From contig AP025283.1 in assembly GCA_024347235.1 (NCBI GenBank), forward strand, positions 2,232,001 to 2,296,000: 64,000 nt of DNA, in the 5' to 3' direction. Below the pieces are notes generated by a model, which was given only the letters and a program-made list of their open reading frames with translations, was not told the origin of the DNA and made no database searches. Below are positions 21,187-29,696 of the stretch, in pieces. Both the position numbers and the translations under genes were made by a program. Within the stretch, counting starts at the first letter, position 1. Each line of letters begins with the position of its first letter. Source of the stretch: Aliamphritea spongicola. GTDB taxonomy: Bacteria; Pseudomonadota; Gammaproteobacteria; Pseudomonadales; Balneatricaceae.

Positions 21187-21612
21187 ATGTATGGCTGGTA
21201 AGAAACCTTCAGTTTTTAAAGGCATCAAAAAACCGTACTTTCTGATCGGTGTAACTGAGGATGTCAGGTTTGTGCCAGAAGCAGACAAAAATGGCGGCTT
21301 TCTTCGTGGGTAGACAGCGGCCTATTTATGAATATTCGTACAGTATGCTTGGTGGCTTTCAAAATTATAGCTCGATTTGACAGGCAGATAAGCTCAAAAA
21401 CCTGTTGGAAATGCATGCAAAATGTTGCATTATCAATGACTTAGAAAGTTTTTGCTTGGGGTGCTGTGCCAAGCATTCCTGAAATATACGCTGGCTCGTT
21501 TTATGAAAGAAAATGAAAGACGCTTTCTTATTTTTCCTTACTCTTCATACGCTTATCTATCTTTGATAGATATATCTAAAACAGTAAACCAAGCCAGCTC
21601 AGTATTAAAAAT
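21187..21612. other. Non-coding AT-rich stretch left of the cassette cluster
   Basis: I see no convincing gene in these 426 bases. A 67-codon open frame starting at 21452 runs across the cassette boundary and lacks a ribosome-binding site. The stretch does hold one copy of a short repeat (21269-21294) that recurs on the other side of the cassettes. Confidence 0.6.
21269..21294 (+). repeat. Short interspersed repeat, left copy
   Basis: The sequence tttgtgccagaagcagacaa and six more bases matches, with few changes, the reverse complement of 24730-24756 and the top strand of 24793-24817. Confidence 0.6.
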
Positions 21613-21635
21613 GTTAGGCATTCACAAGGAAAAAT

Positions 21636-22519
21636 ATGAGCTGGGAAAGAAGTGACGTAATAGCTCTTGCAGCATTGGGTATAGCAATACTGTCTAGTGT
21701 ATTTTCATTTTTTACTTACTGGGATCAAACTGCAGAGCGGATTGGAATTTCAATTGAGGATTCTGGTTTCGAGTACCTGCATGCTTATACGATCAGAAAA
21801 GATAAAGTTCATGACTCATATGTAAGCCATGTTGGTCGGTGGTACAAGTTAACTTTATCAAATAATTCAAAAGACAGTATCAGTCACAAAACTAAAATTT
21901 AGTGGTGATAACAAGGGTGTATTAGATAGGCCTATTTTCAAAAAATTAAGCATAAGTAAAAGACAGTGAAAATTGGTGGGCCAATTAGCTTTCCAATTAA
22001 ACTAGATTCTGGTGAAGTGGTTTCTGGTTATGTATTACTTCCTGTTAGAGTAATACCTGAATATGGAAAAATTATCCTCAAAGAATTTAGGGTTCCTGGA
22101 AACCCAATTGACACTAGTATTGAGAAAATAATATATGATCCAGGTTTTTGGAAAAATATGAGAATGATATAACGAGAGAAATGAACAATAGTTCAATTGC
22201 TAAAGTGGGTATCGAAACCAAGGTAGAATTTCCTGGAATGAATCTTAACAGACCTATATTTCAGGAGCTTTCAGAGGGAGTCTTTCAGTTTAGTGATAAT
22301 ACTGACAAGTACGACTTTGGTTTTACGCATAGTGCTGATTCTACAGTTATGAGTAATGCAATTGATGTAATTCTATCCGAGCAAAATTTAAGTATCGACA
22401 TTACATCCCCGATGAATCGTATATATGTTGTATCAGTGATTACTGGTAGCTTGCAAGAGCATCAAATAAAGCTAAAAAGCGGAGCAAACTCTCTTGATAC
22501 TCTTACAGAGATAAATTAA
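21636..22519 (+). CDS. Cassette 1: membrane-anchored protein of unknown function (frameshifted)
   Basis: About 295 residues after repair. One N-terminal membrane helix (ALAALGIAILSSVFSFFTYW) is followed by a soluble region of mixed strand character. The frame changes near 21885-21900, near 21965 and at ggaaaaat (22152), where one A restores FWKKYENDITREMNN. The first shift is equivalent to two missing bases, so that joint is least certain. The ATG 21636 follows aagga by six bases and lies 17 bases after the cassette core. No family is recognised. Confidence 0.7.
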
Positions 22520-22525
22520 TGATAT

Positions 22526-22641
22526 GCCTAAGAAACGAGTGAAAGATGACCAGTTACTCAAAGGACGCAAAACGCTTGGCTTGTGCTCCTTTGTCGCTAT
22601 TATAGCCAAGCATTTTTACGCCCATAAATAAGGCGTTAGCC
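22526..22641 (+). repeat. attC-like site of cassette 1
   Basis: The 116-bp element runs from a core-complement gcctaag (22526) to gttagcc (22635-22641). It has internal pairs caaagga/tcctttg and gcttggct/agccaagc, giving an imperfect cruciform as in attC sites. Both terminal boxes deviate from consensus by one base. Confidence 0.65.
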
Positions 22642-22665
22642 CTCAAACTGTAATATGGAGTAATT

Positions 22666-23255
22666 GTGAGAATTTTAGCTTTACTTACTATTTTTCAGCC
22701 CTATGTGGTTGTGTTGGATTAGAAACCAATAATAAAACGTCACCAGTTGATGAAGCGTTAAAGTTCTGTGGTTTTGGTTACAATTCAGAGCTAGGAGGTA
22801 TGCTTGAAGCGTCATATAACTATGCTGACAAAAGTGATAGTAGTGCCGAATTTGGGGCTAAATTGGAAAAGGGTTTAGAAACTCAGTTATCCGCCATGGT
22901 GAAAAATGAGACATTTACAGAAAAGTTGGGTGAAGGAGAAATGCTTCAATTGTTAAGAGAGCAACAGCAATGTGCTAAAGACTACTTAATTAATAGTCGG
23001 CCGAATACAAGAAAAGATCTCCTAAAAGTGTGCATGGAGGATCTACAAAACAGACTTGCTGGCAATGGTAGCCGTAGAAAAGTTGTAAGTATAAGAAACT
23101 ATCTTGTATATGCTGGCCATAGTATGCACAGCGAAGAAAGCCCTGTAGTAGCTCTCACTATTGATGACGTTGTTTCAGAAAGAAATATTATGGTTCGTTG
23201 TATTTCCAATAATAATGTATATCAAGATCTCGAGGTTGTTAAAAATGAAGGTTAA
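22666..23255 (+). CDS. Cassette 2: predicted lipoprotein of unknown function (frameshifted)
   Basis: About 196 residues after one repair. GTG 22666 lies five bases after ggag. Adding one T to the ttttt run near 22697 gives a lipoprotein signal peptide, MRILALLTIFSALCGC, with a lipobox-type LCGC. The mature part is hydrophilic and helical, with CAKDYLINSRPNTRKDLLKVC in two pieces, then a strand-rich end (VVALTIDDVVSERNIMVRCI). The family is not recognised. The stop codon lies inside the attC core-complement box. Confidence 0.75.
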
Positions 23256-23324
23256 CAAATAAATCAAATTCGTGTCATTGGCGCTGGACGCAGCAAAGCT
23301 GCGTCTGTTATCGAGGCGTTAGGC
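23250..23324 (+). repeat. attC-like site of cassette 2
   Basis: This 75-bp element starts at ggttaac (23250) and ends at gttaggc (23318-23324). Its centre is a perfect 8-bp inverted repeat, gacgcagc/gctgcgtc (23287-23305, 3-nt loop). Confidence 0.7.
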
Positions 23325-23391
23325 ATACTCTGGCTTGCCGAATAAGTGACTACCAGAACTATATTTTTAAAACTCCATAAAAGGAAATGAA

Positions 23392-24642
23392 GTGACTGAA
23401 AACTTACCAGCTATATTAGGCGAGCCATCAAAAGATAATTTTCCGGCCACAGTTGATGCAGAAATAGGATATTTGTCTCAAGCAAGAAAGTTGCTAGATG
23501 CCGGATTTCCAGATCACTCTCTTTTAGACATTTGGAATGCAGCTGTTCATAACCTGCGACGCAGGATGGAAGCTTATGGAATTGAGCTATTCACATCAGC
23601 TGTTAAAGAAGAGGCCGGAAGGAAGAAGTTCGATAAAGATGGCGAAACTCTAGGTGAGCGCTGGTCTGGTGTTGATGATTTAACACTGATAAATGGCGCC
23701 ACTAAACTTGGTGTTCTGAACAAGAAAGCTGGCAAATCGTTAGAAATGATAAATTGGATGCGAAACCATGCATCCCCAGCTCACGGAAGTGATGATTCAG
23801 TAGAAGCAGAAGAGGTATTTGGACTAGCCTTAATGCTTCAAAAAATCTATTTGAAGCTGAGATGCCAGATCCAGGCCATTCTCCTTCAGGGTTATTTGAA
23901 CCAATTAAGAGTTCTGAGCTTTCGGAAGAAAACCTGGACGTGTTAAAGGATCAAATTAGGGCATTTAAGCCTGGTGACATTCGTCTCACGTTTGGCTTTC
24001 TCATGGATATGATTTGTAAAGGGAAACACCCTCTCATGAGAATGCAATTAAGCTGTTTCCAGAGGCCTGGGGTAAAGCTAATGAAGATCTCATGAAGTCT
24101 GCAGGTCAAAGATATCATTCATATTTAATCGACCCCGACTCCGATACCAGTGATGATAAAGGTGCAAAGATTAGGGTACTAGAAACGCTTGTTAAGGTGG
24201 AAGGAATAAAGTTTATTCCTGATGCAGCTAGAGCGAGCTTGTATAGGCACACCATTAAACAACTTGCTAAAGCAAAAGACACGTCTTACGGATGGACGGA
24301 TGAGGATAAAGCAGCGAAGGCTCTTGCTCAGTTTGGCCCGCATGTTCCTTCAATTGCATTTGAGGATGTCTATCAAGAAATTTTAGCTGTCTGGTGTGGA
24401 AACTACTGGGGAGATCGGATGCATATCTAACCCTTAAACCTTTTGTTGATGCCCTGAATAGCACGCAGTTAATGAATCTGGCAAGAATGTTTAAAGACAA
24501 CGAACGAGCTAATGGTGAGCTCTTTCAAGCCAAGCCTAGTGCAAAAGCAAAAGCTCTTCTTGATTACATTAAGGACAAGCTAACAATTCAGGCTAGTATC
24601 GATGAAATCGATGAAATAAAAGGTTTAATTGATGACATGTAA
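23392..24642 (+). CDS. Cassette 3: unknown protein with HEPN-like RNx6H motif (frameshifted)
   Basis: About 417 residues after three single-base repairs: A in cttcaaaaaatc (23842), C in caccctc (24032) and G in tggggag (24412). The N-terminal 165 residues are helical and include INWMRNHASPAHGSDD, which resembles the RN-x4-6-H motif with HG of HEPN and Abi_C-type RNase domains. The C-terminal half is helical with no motif I recognise. The start is GTG 23392 after aaggaaatga. The HEPN link is a motif-level inference only; the protein could equally be a structural or hypothetical cassette product. Confidence 0.7.
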
Positions 24643-24644
24643 GA

Positions 24645-24704
24645 GCCTAACAAGTCAAAGCACCCGGACGCAGCAGGGCTGCTCCGGTGTTTGACGCGTT
24701 AATA
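24645..24704 (+). repeat. attC-like site of cassette 3, with hybrid 3' core
   Basis: A compact 60-bp element starts with a perfect core-complement gcctaac (24645-24651). It has internal arms gtcaaagcacc and ggtgtttgac around a ccgga/tccgg stem. The 3' core reads gttaata instead of gttaggc, as expected when the last six bases come from the insertion site. Confidence 0.75.
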
Positions 24705-24729
24705 CCTGCTCGGGATGGTAAAAAACACT

Positions 24730-24756
24730 CCATATATTGTCAGCTGCTGGCACAAA
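24730..24756 (-). repeat. Short interspersed repeat, right inverted copy
   Basis: The reverse complement reads tttgtgccagcagctgacaa and onward, matching the left copy at 21269 in most positions but in opposite orientation. Confidence 0.55.
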
Positions 24757-24792
24757 GTTGTCATTCGGTTCACACAGCAACCAGTACCAGAC

Positions 24793-24817
24793 TTGTGCCG
24801 AAAGCAGGCATTGTCTG
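24793..24817 (+). repeat. Short interspersed repeat, right direct copy
   Basis: ttgtgccgaaagcaggcatt and five more bases is a weaker third copy, in the same orientation as the left copy. Confidence 0.45.
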
Positions 24818-24875
24818 TCAGATTAAGTCCTGACTTTTACACTTAATACGATGAGTTAACGAATCATTCGATCAA

Positions 24876-24913
24876 TTATCAGCCTGACCATTTTTGTCTG
24901 CCCAGGCTGATAA
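24876..24913. repeat. 11-bp inverted repeat downstream of the PhoD-like gene
   Basis: ttatcagcctg (24876-24886) and caggctgataa (24903-24913) are perfect complements around a 16-nt loop. It starts 9 bases past the phosphatase stop on the minus strand, so it may act as a terminator, though no T run follows. Confidence 0.5.
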
Positions 24914-24921
24914 ATATCGTA

Positions 24922-26581
24922 TTACTCCCCGGTCAGTTTGATGCGTTTCTGCGTCAGCTCACCGTCGTCACCGGCGGGCCAGTAGAGGTCTACGCTGACA
25001 CTGGCGCTATCATCTTCGAGATTCGTATTCACCATCAGGAAGTTATGCTGGCCCGAGAGGGCATATAACCGGGTGGCGTAACCGCCTTCATAGCCGGTAA
25101 TTTTGCCGGTGCTGCGGATCAGCATCTCTGCTTTGGCCGGAGCGGGCTTTCTGGAGATGGCGCTGGAGGTAGCGTTGAACACTTGAGCGTTAGGGAATTT
25201 ATCCCGGTTCTCCAAATGATAGACACTGGCGCTGTGCACATCACCACTGAGTACCGTCACCGGGCAGCCCTGTTCATGGGAGCATTTCAGCATGGCATCC
25301 AGCAGAATATTCCGTTCCTTATGGTTGGTTTCGTGCTCCCATTCGTCCCGCAGGTCGTCTTTAACCGAGCCGATATCCATCATGGACACCAGCGCCCCCA
25401 GTGCACCACCGGTACCGGCGAGACAATGAACAGGCTCTTGCAGCGCTGGCTGGCAGACTCCAGCCACTCCAGCACCCGTTGCATCTGCTTAGCGCCCAGC
25501 AGGGCGGTGCCGTCTTCATGGCGTTCATAATCGTGATGGCCGCGCATGTCCAGCACATAGAACCCGTGATCCCCATGCGGAAGCTGTAATCCCCTGGCAG
25601 TCTTCATTGTCTTCAGGCTTCAGGGAAACTGGTGTCTTCGGGTTATGGCTGTGCTGATACTCGAAGTAGACCTGCTTGGCTGCTTCAAACATCAGCTGGA
25701 TTAACTGGTCGTTGGTGGCTTCATCGTCGTCCTGAAAGAAGCGGTTCAGCAGCTTGCTGCGTTCCTCCTGGTATAGGAGCCCCAGCCATCCATGATTTCA
25801 TGGTCATCCCAGATCATATAAGTAGGGAAGCGCTGGAAGGTTTTCTTCAGATTCGGGAAATTCCAGTACAGGCGGTAATAGGTCCGGTAAACCTCAGCGA
25901 AGTACTTAATCAGCGCCTGCTTTTTCAGTGCGCCGTTTTCAGAATATTCTTTGATGATGGCGTTCTTGTAATCCCCAGCCAGTCCCACACGGAGTACATG
26001 TCTTCTTTATCGTTGGTATCGATATACACCTGATCACCGCCGCCGATGGAAAACAGGCCGTTACGGTTCACCATGGTCTGGTAATACAACGGCCAGGCGC
26101 CTTCGCTGTGGCTCACGGAACTGAACGGATCGTGGCAGCTGAAGTAGCCGAATGTCAGGTTATTAAGATCAGCGGGCAAGGCATGGAAGAACTTCTTCCC
26201 CTGGTGGCCAATCTCAGTGCGGCGGGGAATACGTTCAGCATCCGCCAGATCAGCAATGACCGCGTAATAGTATTTGCGGCCGGCCTGTAAACCGGTGACG
26301 TTAAACACCGCTGTGTTATCGGTGGATGCGTCGATTTGCTTCGCCTGAGAGAACACGGGGTTCGCCGCTTGTTTTACCAGAAACTCATCAACATTCAGGC
26401 CGTCCAGCGTATCCAGATCTCCCTGTAATGGCTTTTCTGTGACGATCAGCCACCATTTAGCTGCACAGTACATACGCACCCAGAGGCGGCAGGTTTTGGC
26501 AGTCATATGGCCGATAATGGCTAGCGAGCCGAGTTTAGGGTGATCCTGTTCAACATTGGCGGGATTCCGTGGGAAGTACAT
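24922..26581 (-). CDS. PhoD-like metallophosphatase/phosphodiesterase (frameshifted)
   Basis: About 554 residues. An N-terminal beta-sandwich (about 15-150) precedes a metallophosphoesterase-like core with FGYFSCHDPF, IGGGDQVYIDT, IWDDHEIMDGWG, the YVLDMRGHHD block and LSGDVHSASVYH. These are the metal and substrate contacts of PhoD-type enzymes. No signal peptide or Tat motif precedes them, unlike secreted PhoD. At least four frame breaks (near 25990, 25780, 25590 and 25415) interrupt one continuous family alignment; one of them may be a two-base loss. The start is ATG 26581 behind a strong taaggaga site. Confidence 0.85.
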
Positions 26582-26856
26582 ATCTATCTCCTTATAGTTA
26601 TATACCTGCTGCACTGAATGACACGGGCAGCAGAGGCTGAATCTTGTCAGTGTGCCCGGGCGGGCAAGGCCTATAAGGATAGCTGTTAATGCATGGAAAA
26701 GGGTAGCCTGAACCGGAAGCTGTTTGTGCTGCTGATCAGGCATTTCCAACGGATCTGCTGAATATCCGTTACTTCAATGCTGAATCCGTTATAATGCGCG
26801 CCCCTATGCTGTGCGCCTGCGACGCACGGCAGGTTATGAAGTAGCAGGAGCGAGCA

Positions 26857-27187
26857 GTGTCTAAGTTTTTCTTTAAAGGTACCCCGGACATCATGGGGAA
26901 CTACGGTAAAAGCGGTTACAACCCAAAGCCAAACGTAAAAGCGGGCAGCGAAGCCCATCCGCTGGCGATATCCGTGCAGACTGAAGCCCGCAAAGAAGAG
27001 GTTGCAGCACTGCTGGTGGAACATGATCTGGTGGGCAACATAGACGTGAACCCGGAAGCGCCGGAGAACCTTGCTGAACTGGAAGCCATGATCAACACCC
27101 GGAAACCCAGCGCTTCGCCCCTAAACCGGCCCGTAACGAACCTTGCTCATGCGGCAGCGGTAAAAATACAAGAAGTGCTGCGGCTGA
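26857..27187 (+). CDS. SEC-C metal-binding protein, PBPRA1643 family (frameshifted)
   Basis: About 110 residues after two repairs: C in gaaaccc (27106) and A in gtaaaaat (27165). The N-terminus MSKFFFKGTPDIMGNYGKSG and the middle LLVEHDLVGNIDVNPE match the small PBPRA1643 family. The repaired tail gives a complete SEC-C zinc motif, NEPCSCGSGKKYKKCCG, ending at 27187. SEC-C motifs bind zinc and often mediate protein binding, as in SecA. The specific role is unknown. A methyltransferase gene follows within a few bases. Confidence 0.87.
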
Positions 27188-27192
27188 ACACC

Positions 27193-27731
27193 TTGTCAGT
27201 CTTTGAAATAGCACTGCTGCTGATCACGCTGATTATTTGTTTATCCGTGGTCTGGAGTACGGTGTGGCTGGGGATCTCCCCGATGCCCAGCTCAAAAAAG
27301 CCCGGCAGGCAGTGCTACAACTGTCGGCCGACACCGGCACCGGCCCGGTGTATGAACTGGGCAGCGGCTGGGGCAATTTACTCATCCCACTGGCACGGCA
27401 ATATCCTGAGCGAAAGATCGTCGGCTATGAGCTCTCGCTAGTGCCCTGGCTAACAACACTGATACTGATAAAGCTGCTGCGGCTGAAAAACGTAGAGCTG
27501 CACCGGCAGAATTTCCTTAAGGCAGACCTTTCTGAAGCCTCCGTACTGTTGTGCTACTTATTCCCGGAAGGGATGCAGGCCATTGCCGACCGGCTGGCAG
27601 CAGGGCATATGACGCCCCAGTATCTGATCAGTAATAATTTCTCACTGCCGTCACACCACCCCGTAAATGTGCTGCACCTGACGGACTTTTATAAATCCCC
27701 GGTTTACCTATATAAGGTTTCCAGTTTGTGA
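27193..27731 (+). CDS. Membrane-anchored class I SAM-dependent methyltransferase (frameshifted)
   Basis: About 179 residues. An N-terminal membrane helix (FEIALLLITLIICLSVVW) is followed by a short linker and a SAM-binding fold: PVYELGSGWGNLLIPLA, KIVGYELS and ASVLLCYLFPEGM. One A in tcaaaaaagc (27299) joins the helix to the enzyme. The start is uncertain, and TTG 27193 is the best in-frame candidate. The layout recalls the small bacterial membrane-linked methyltransferases related to lysine or lipid methylation, but the substrate is unknown. Confidence 0.75.
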
Positions 27732-27820
27732 AGCTTGGACGGCCTGATATCCATCTGGTTTAAGTCAGACCTGAATTGATAATGATGCTTGTGGATGTTG
27801 GCTTAGCTGATGCTGAGTAT

Positions 27821-28419
27821 TTAATCCCACCACAGATAAACTGAGTTCGCTTGCCTAAGGTAATTGCCAATATCGTTAATATCACCTGATCCCTGGTCGA
27901 TGATATCCGGGCAGAATGCGTAGATCTCTTCCTGAAAGGCCGCTATGTCGTCAGGTAAGGTTTTAAAAGTAAGTTGTATGGTGTCACTTTCTGCCTGCCA
28001 TATATCAATCCCGTACGCTTTATCCCACGATTCGAGCCGGCTTACGATTAAGTCGTTTGTTAAATCATGATTAATGCCGTCAGTCTGAGCGACTTTTAAG
28101 ATATCGAGTTGGTTGTCAGAGGCGAAAACGACTAATTCAGCTTCCCTGGTCCTTCCGGTAGAATTCGTGTGGTTCCTATAAATGCGATAGCACCCTCAGG
28201 AAGTACTTTGCGTACACGTTCAAGAGTTTGCTCTACATCGTTTGTCGGAATCAGAGCAGATACTGCTTTTAAGTATTGTTCTCTTCCAAAGTTCTGAGTA
28301 GAAAATTGCCGTACAGGGGATGTCACTTGAGTGGAAAGGGATGCAGACAGCTCTTGTAACGTGGGGGCGGCAATACAGATTTGGCTAATCAGAGCCAGAA
28401 TAAACGCAGAGAACTTCAT
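27821..28419 (-). CDS. DUF4253-domain protein with signal peptide (frameshifted)
   Basis: About 199 residues. It begins with a signal peptide (MKFSAFILALISQICIAA). One G in the ggg run near 28146 joins the first part (AIAFIGTTRILPEGPG) to a C-terminal half that ends YAFCPDIIDQGSG and SVYLWWD. The FCPDI/LWWD ending is typical of DUF4253, whose members are often linked to SMI1/immunity-like folds. An exported form is unusual in my view. Function unknown. Confidence 0.8.
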
Positions 28420-28700
28420 TGGTACATCCTTTTAAATAGCGGTGATGTTTTAATCCGTTAAAACGGGCATGGGGTGTTCAGCGATAACTCATTGTCCGAA
28501 GTTTCGCATTGCATACTTTTAATTTGAACATGTAACTGAACAATAGAAAAACAGTTCTTGCTCTAATCCTAAAAGTCTCCTGATTCATTTCTCTGTAAGC
28601 CCCGTCATACCTACCTGTAACACGAAAACACCCAAGTTGACCGCTCAGTTGAATCAGCTTTATAGTCCTTAGTGAGGCGTCGAAACCTCATTTACAAGCG

Positions 28701-28869
28701 GACAGCCAACACCGTTATGTTGGTTTTTGTGCCACAAATGTGGTACAAACTCCCGTATGTCGGGAGGGCGGTGAATATAATACCCTTATGGGGAAATAAG
28801 CCCGCGGTCTCTTGTAACCGTTTCGAACCTCCCGGCACCCCACGGATTGGGGCGTATTTCGAAAAATAC
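28701..28869 (+). promoter_or_regulatory. Hairpin-rich leader/operator region upstream of the 131-residue ORF
   Basis: Five inverted repeats are stacked in 170 bases: ccaaca/tgttgg (28706-28723), tttgtgccaca/tgtggtacaaa (28726-28749, one G-T pair), ctcccg/cgggag (28750-28766), cccc/gggg (28838-28852) and gtattt/aaatac (28854-28869). The last ends just before aaggagg. A tataat hexamer lies between the third and fourth. The first three could be operators and the last two part of a structured 5' leader. The rest of the gap from 28420 to 28700 shows no gene. Confidence 0.55.
28776..28781 (+). promoter_or_regulatory. Perfect -10 hexamer (tataat)
   Basis: The hexamer is at a plausible distance (about 100 bases) from the downstream start codon. 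No recognisable -35 box is present at 17 bp spacing, where a palindrome stands instead, suggesting activation or repression by a bound protein. Confidence 0.45.
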
Positions 28870-28882
28870 AAGGAGGCCAGGT

Positions 28883-29278
28883 ATGGCTAACCATCAAATC
28901 GATAACGTGGTGTACACACTGCGTTCCTGCTTCAACGACTCTCAAGACACAACACCGCTCACCACACTGGATGCCCGCATCAACCTGACACGGCTGTACG
29001 ACTACCGCGTGCTGGATATCGGCACCATGGGCATGTTCGGCAGCGTACAGGGCGAGCTGATTCACATGCTTAACGATTGGGATGCCGGAACCATCCCCAA
29101 CCCGGAAGAACTCCGCAACCTCATGTGGCGATACGCCAGCGTACTGCGCTGCATCGACTTCGCCGACCGCTTTATGCTGGTTCACAGTGAACCGCTGGAG
29201 CCGAATAAAGAAGTAGAGGAGCTGCGTAAGCGGCTGAGTTCACAGCTGCATAACCGAACGCAGGTGGTGATGTCGTAG
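28883..29278 (+). CDS. Hypothetical protein, 131 residues
   Basis: An intact frame with a strong aaggagg site seven bases before ATG 28883. The protein is soluble, helical and acidic (GELIHMLNDWDAGTIPNPEEL) with no signal peptide or membrane segment. GC content is like the host and unlike the AT-rich NTPase gene that follows. I recognise no family. The elaborate upstream hairpins suggest tight control. Confidence 0.75.
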   Translation: MANHQIDNVVYTLRSCFNDSQDTTPLTTLDARINLTRLYDYRVLDIGTMGMFGSVQGELIHMLNDWDAGTIPNPEELRNLMWRYASVLRCIDFADRFMLVHSEPLEPNKEVEELRKRLSSQLHNRTQVVMS

Positions 29279-29696
29279 GGGCTGGTCTGTTTCAGATAAT
29301 TTCCTGAAGCTTGAGAAGGTTGAAGTATGTAAATAAGCTGCTGTAAATCTTAGGAGTCTGGGTCAGGAACTAATTTGGTTCTGGTTCTGACTCCAAATAT
29401 CTTGGGATTAAAGTGGGATTTTATCGTTTGCTTTATCCCAAAGTAGAAAAACGTTTCAGATTAATTGTGTCTTGTATTTCTTTTATGCAAACTGGGCTAG
29501 ATGGACATGTACAGTATATCTCTGTACTCATTGATCAATGAGTTACTCAAAGATCATGGATGAGAATGCAGTAGCTATCTTTAGCTTTTCTCTTATAAAA
29601 ATGAAATTTGGAAATTAGAGGGCTGTAAATTTTTGCAGTCGCTTTAAAGGTTTCATGTCATTTCGTTTCCTGAAGGTAACATTAAGTTAATATCGT
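29279..29696. other. Non-coding gap with an imperfect inverted repeat
   Basis: No gene is visible in 418 bases. An imperfect inverted repeat at 29353-29394 (outer arms ggagtc/gactcc, inner caggaac/ggttctg) may be a terminator for the upstream gene. The right half becomes AT-rich and presumably holds the promoter of the NTPase gene. Confidence 0.55.

Larger units (their letters stand above)
21613..24704 (+). mobile_element. Cluster of three integron-type gene cassettes without an integrase
   Basis: Three same-strand genes are each followed by an imperfect inverted-repeat element that ends in a GTTRRRY-like core. Cores lie at 21613 (gttaggc), 22635 (gttagcc), 23318 (gttaggc) and 24698 (gttaata). 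The genes start 17-70 bases after a core, and their stops lie in or just before the upstream core-complement box, as in integron cassettes. Base composition is clearly more AT-rich than the flanks. No intI gene is in the window, so this fits a CALIN (attC sites lacking an integrase) or insertion at a secondary site. Confidence 0.75.

Noticed and set aside
21452-21655. 67-codon frame at the left edge of the cassettes
   Set aside because: It spans the cassette core at 21613, has no ribosome-binding site and its sequence shows no protein-like pattern.
28672-28890. 72-codon frame across the hairpin region
   Set aside because: It covers the inverted repeats and -10 element and overlaps the well-supported start at 28883.
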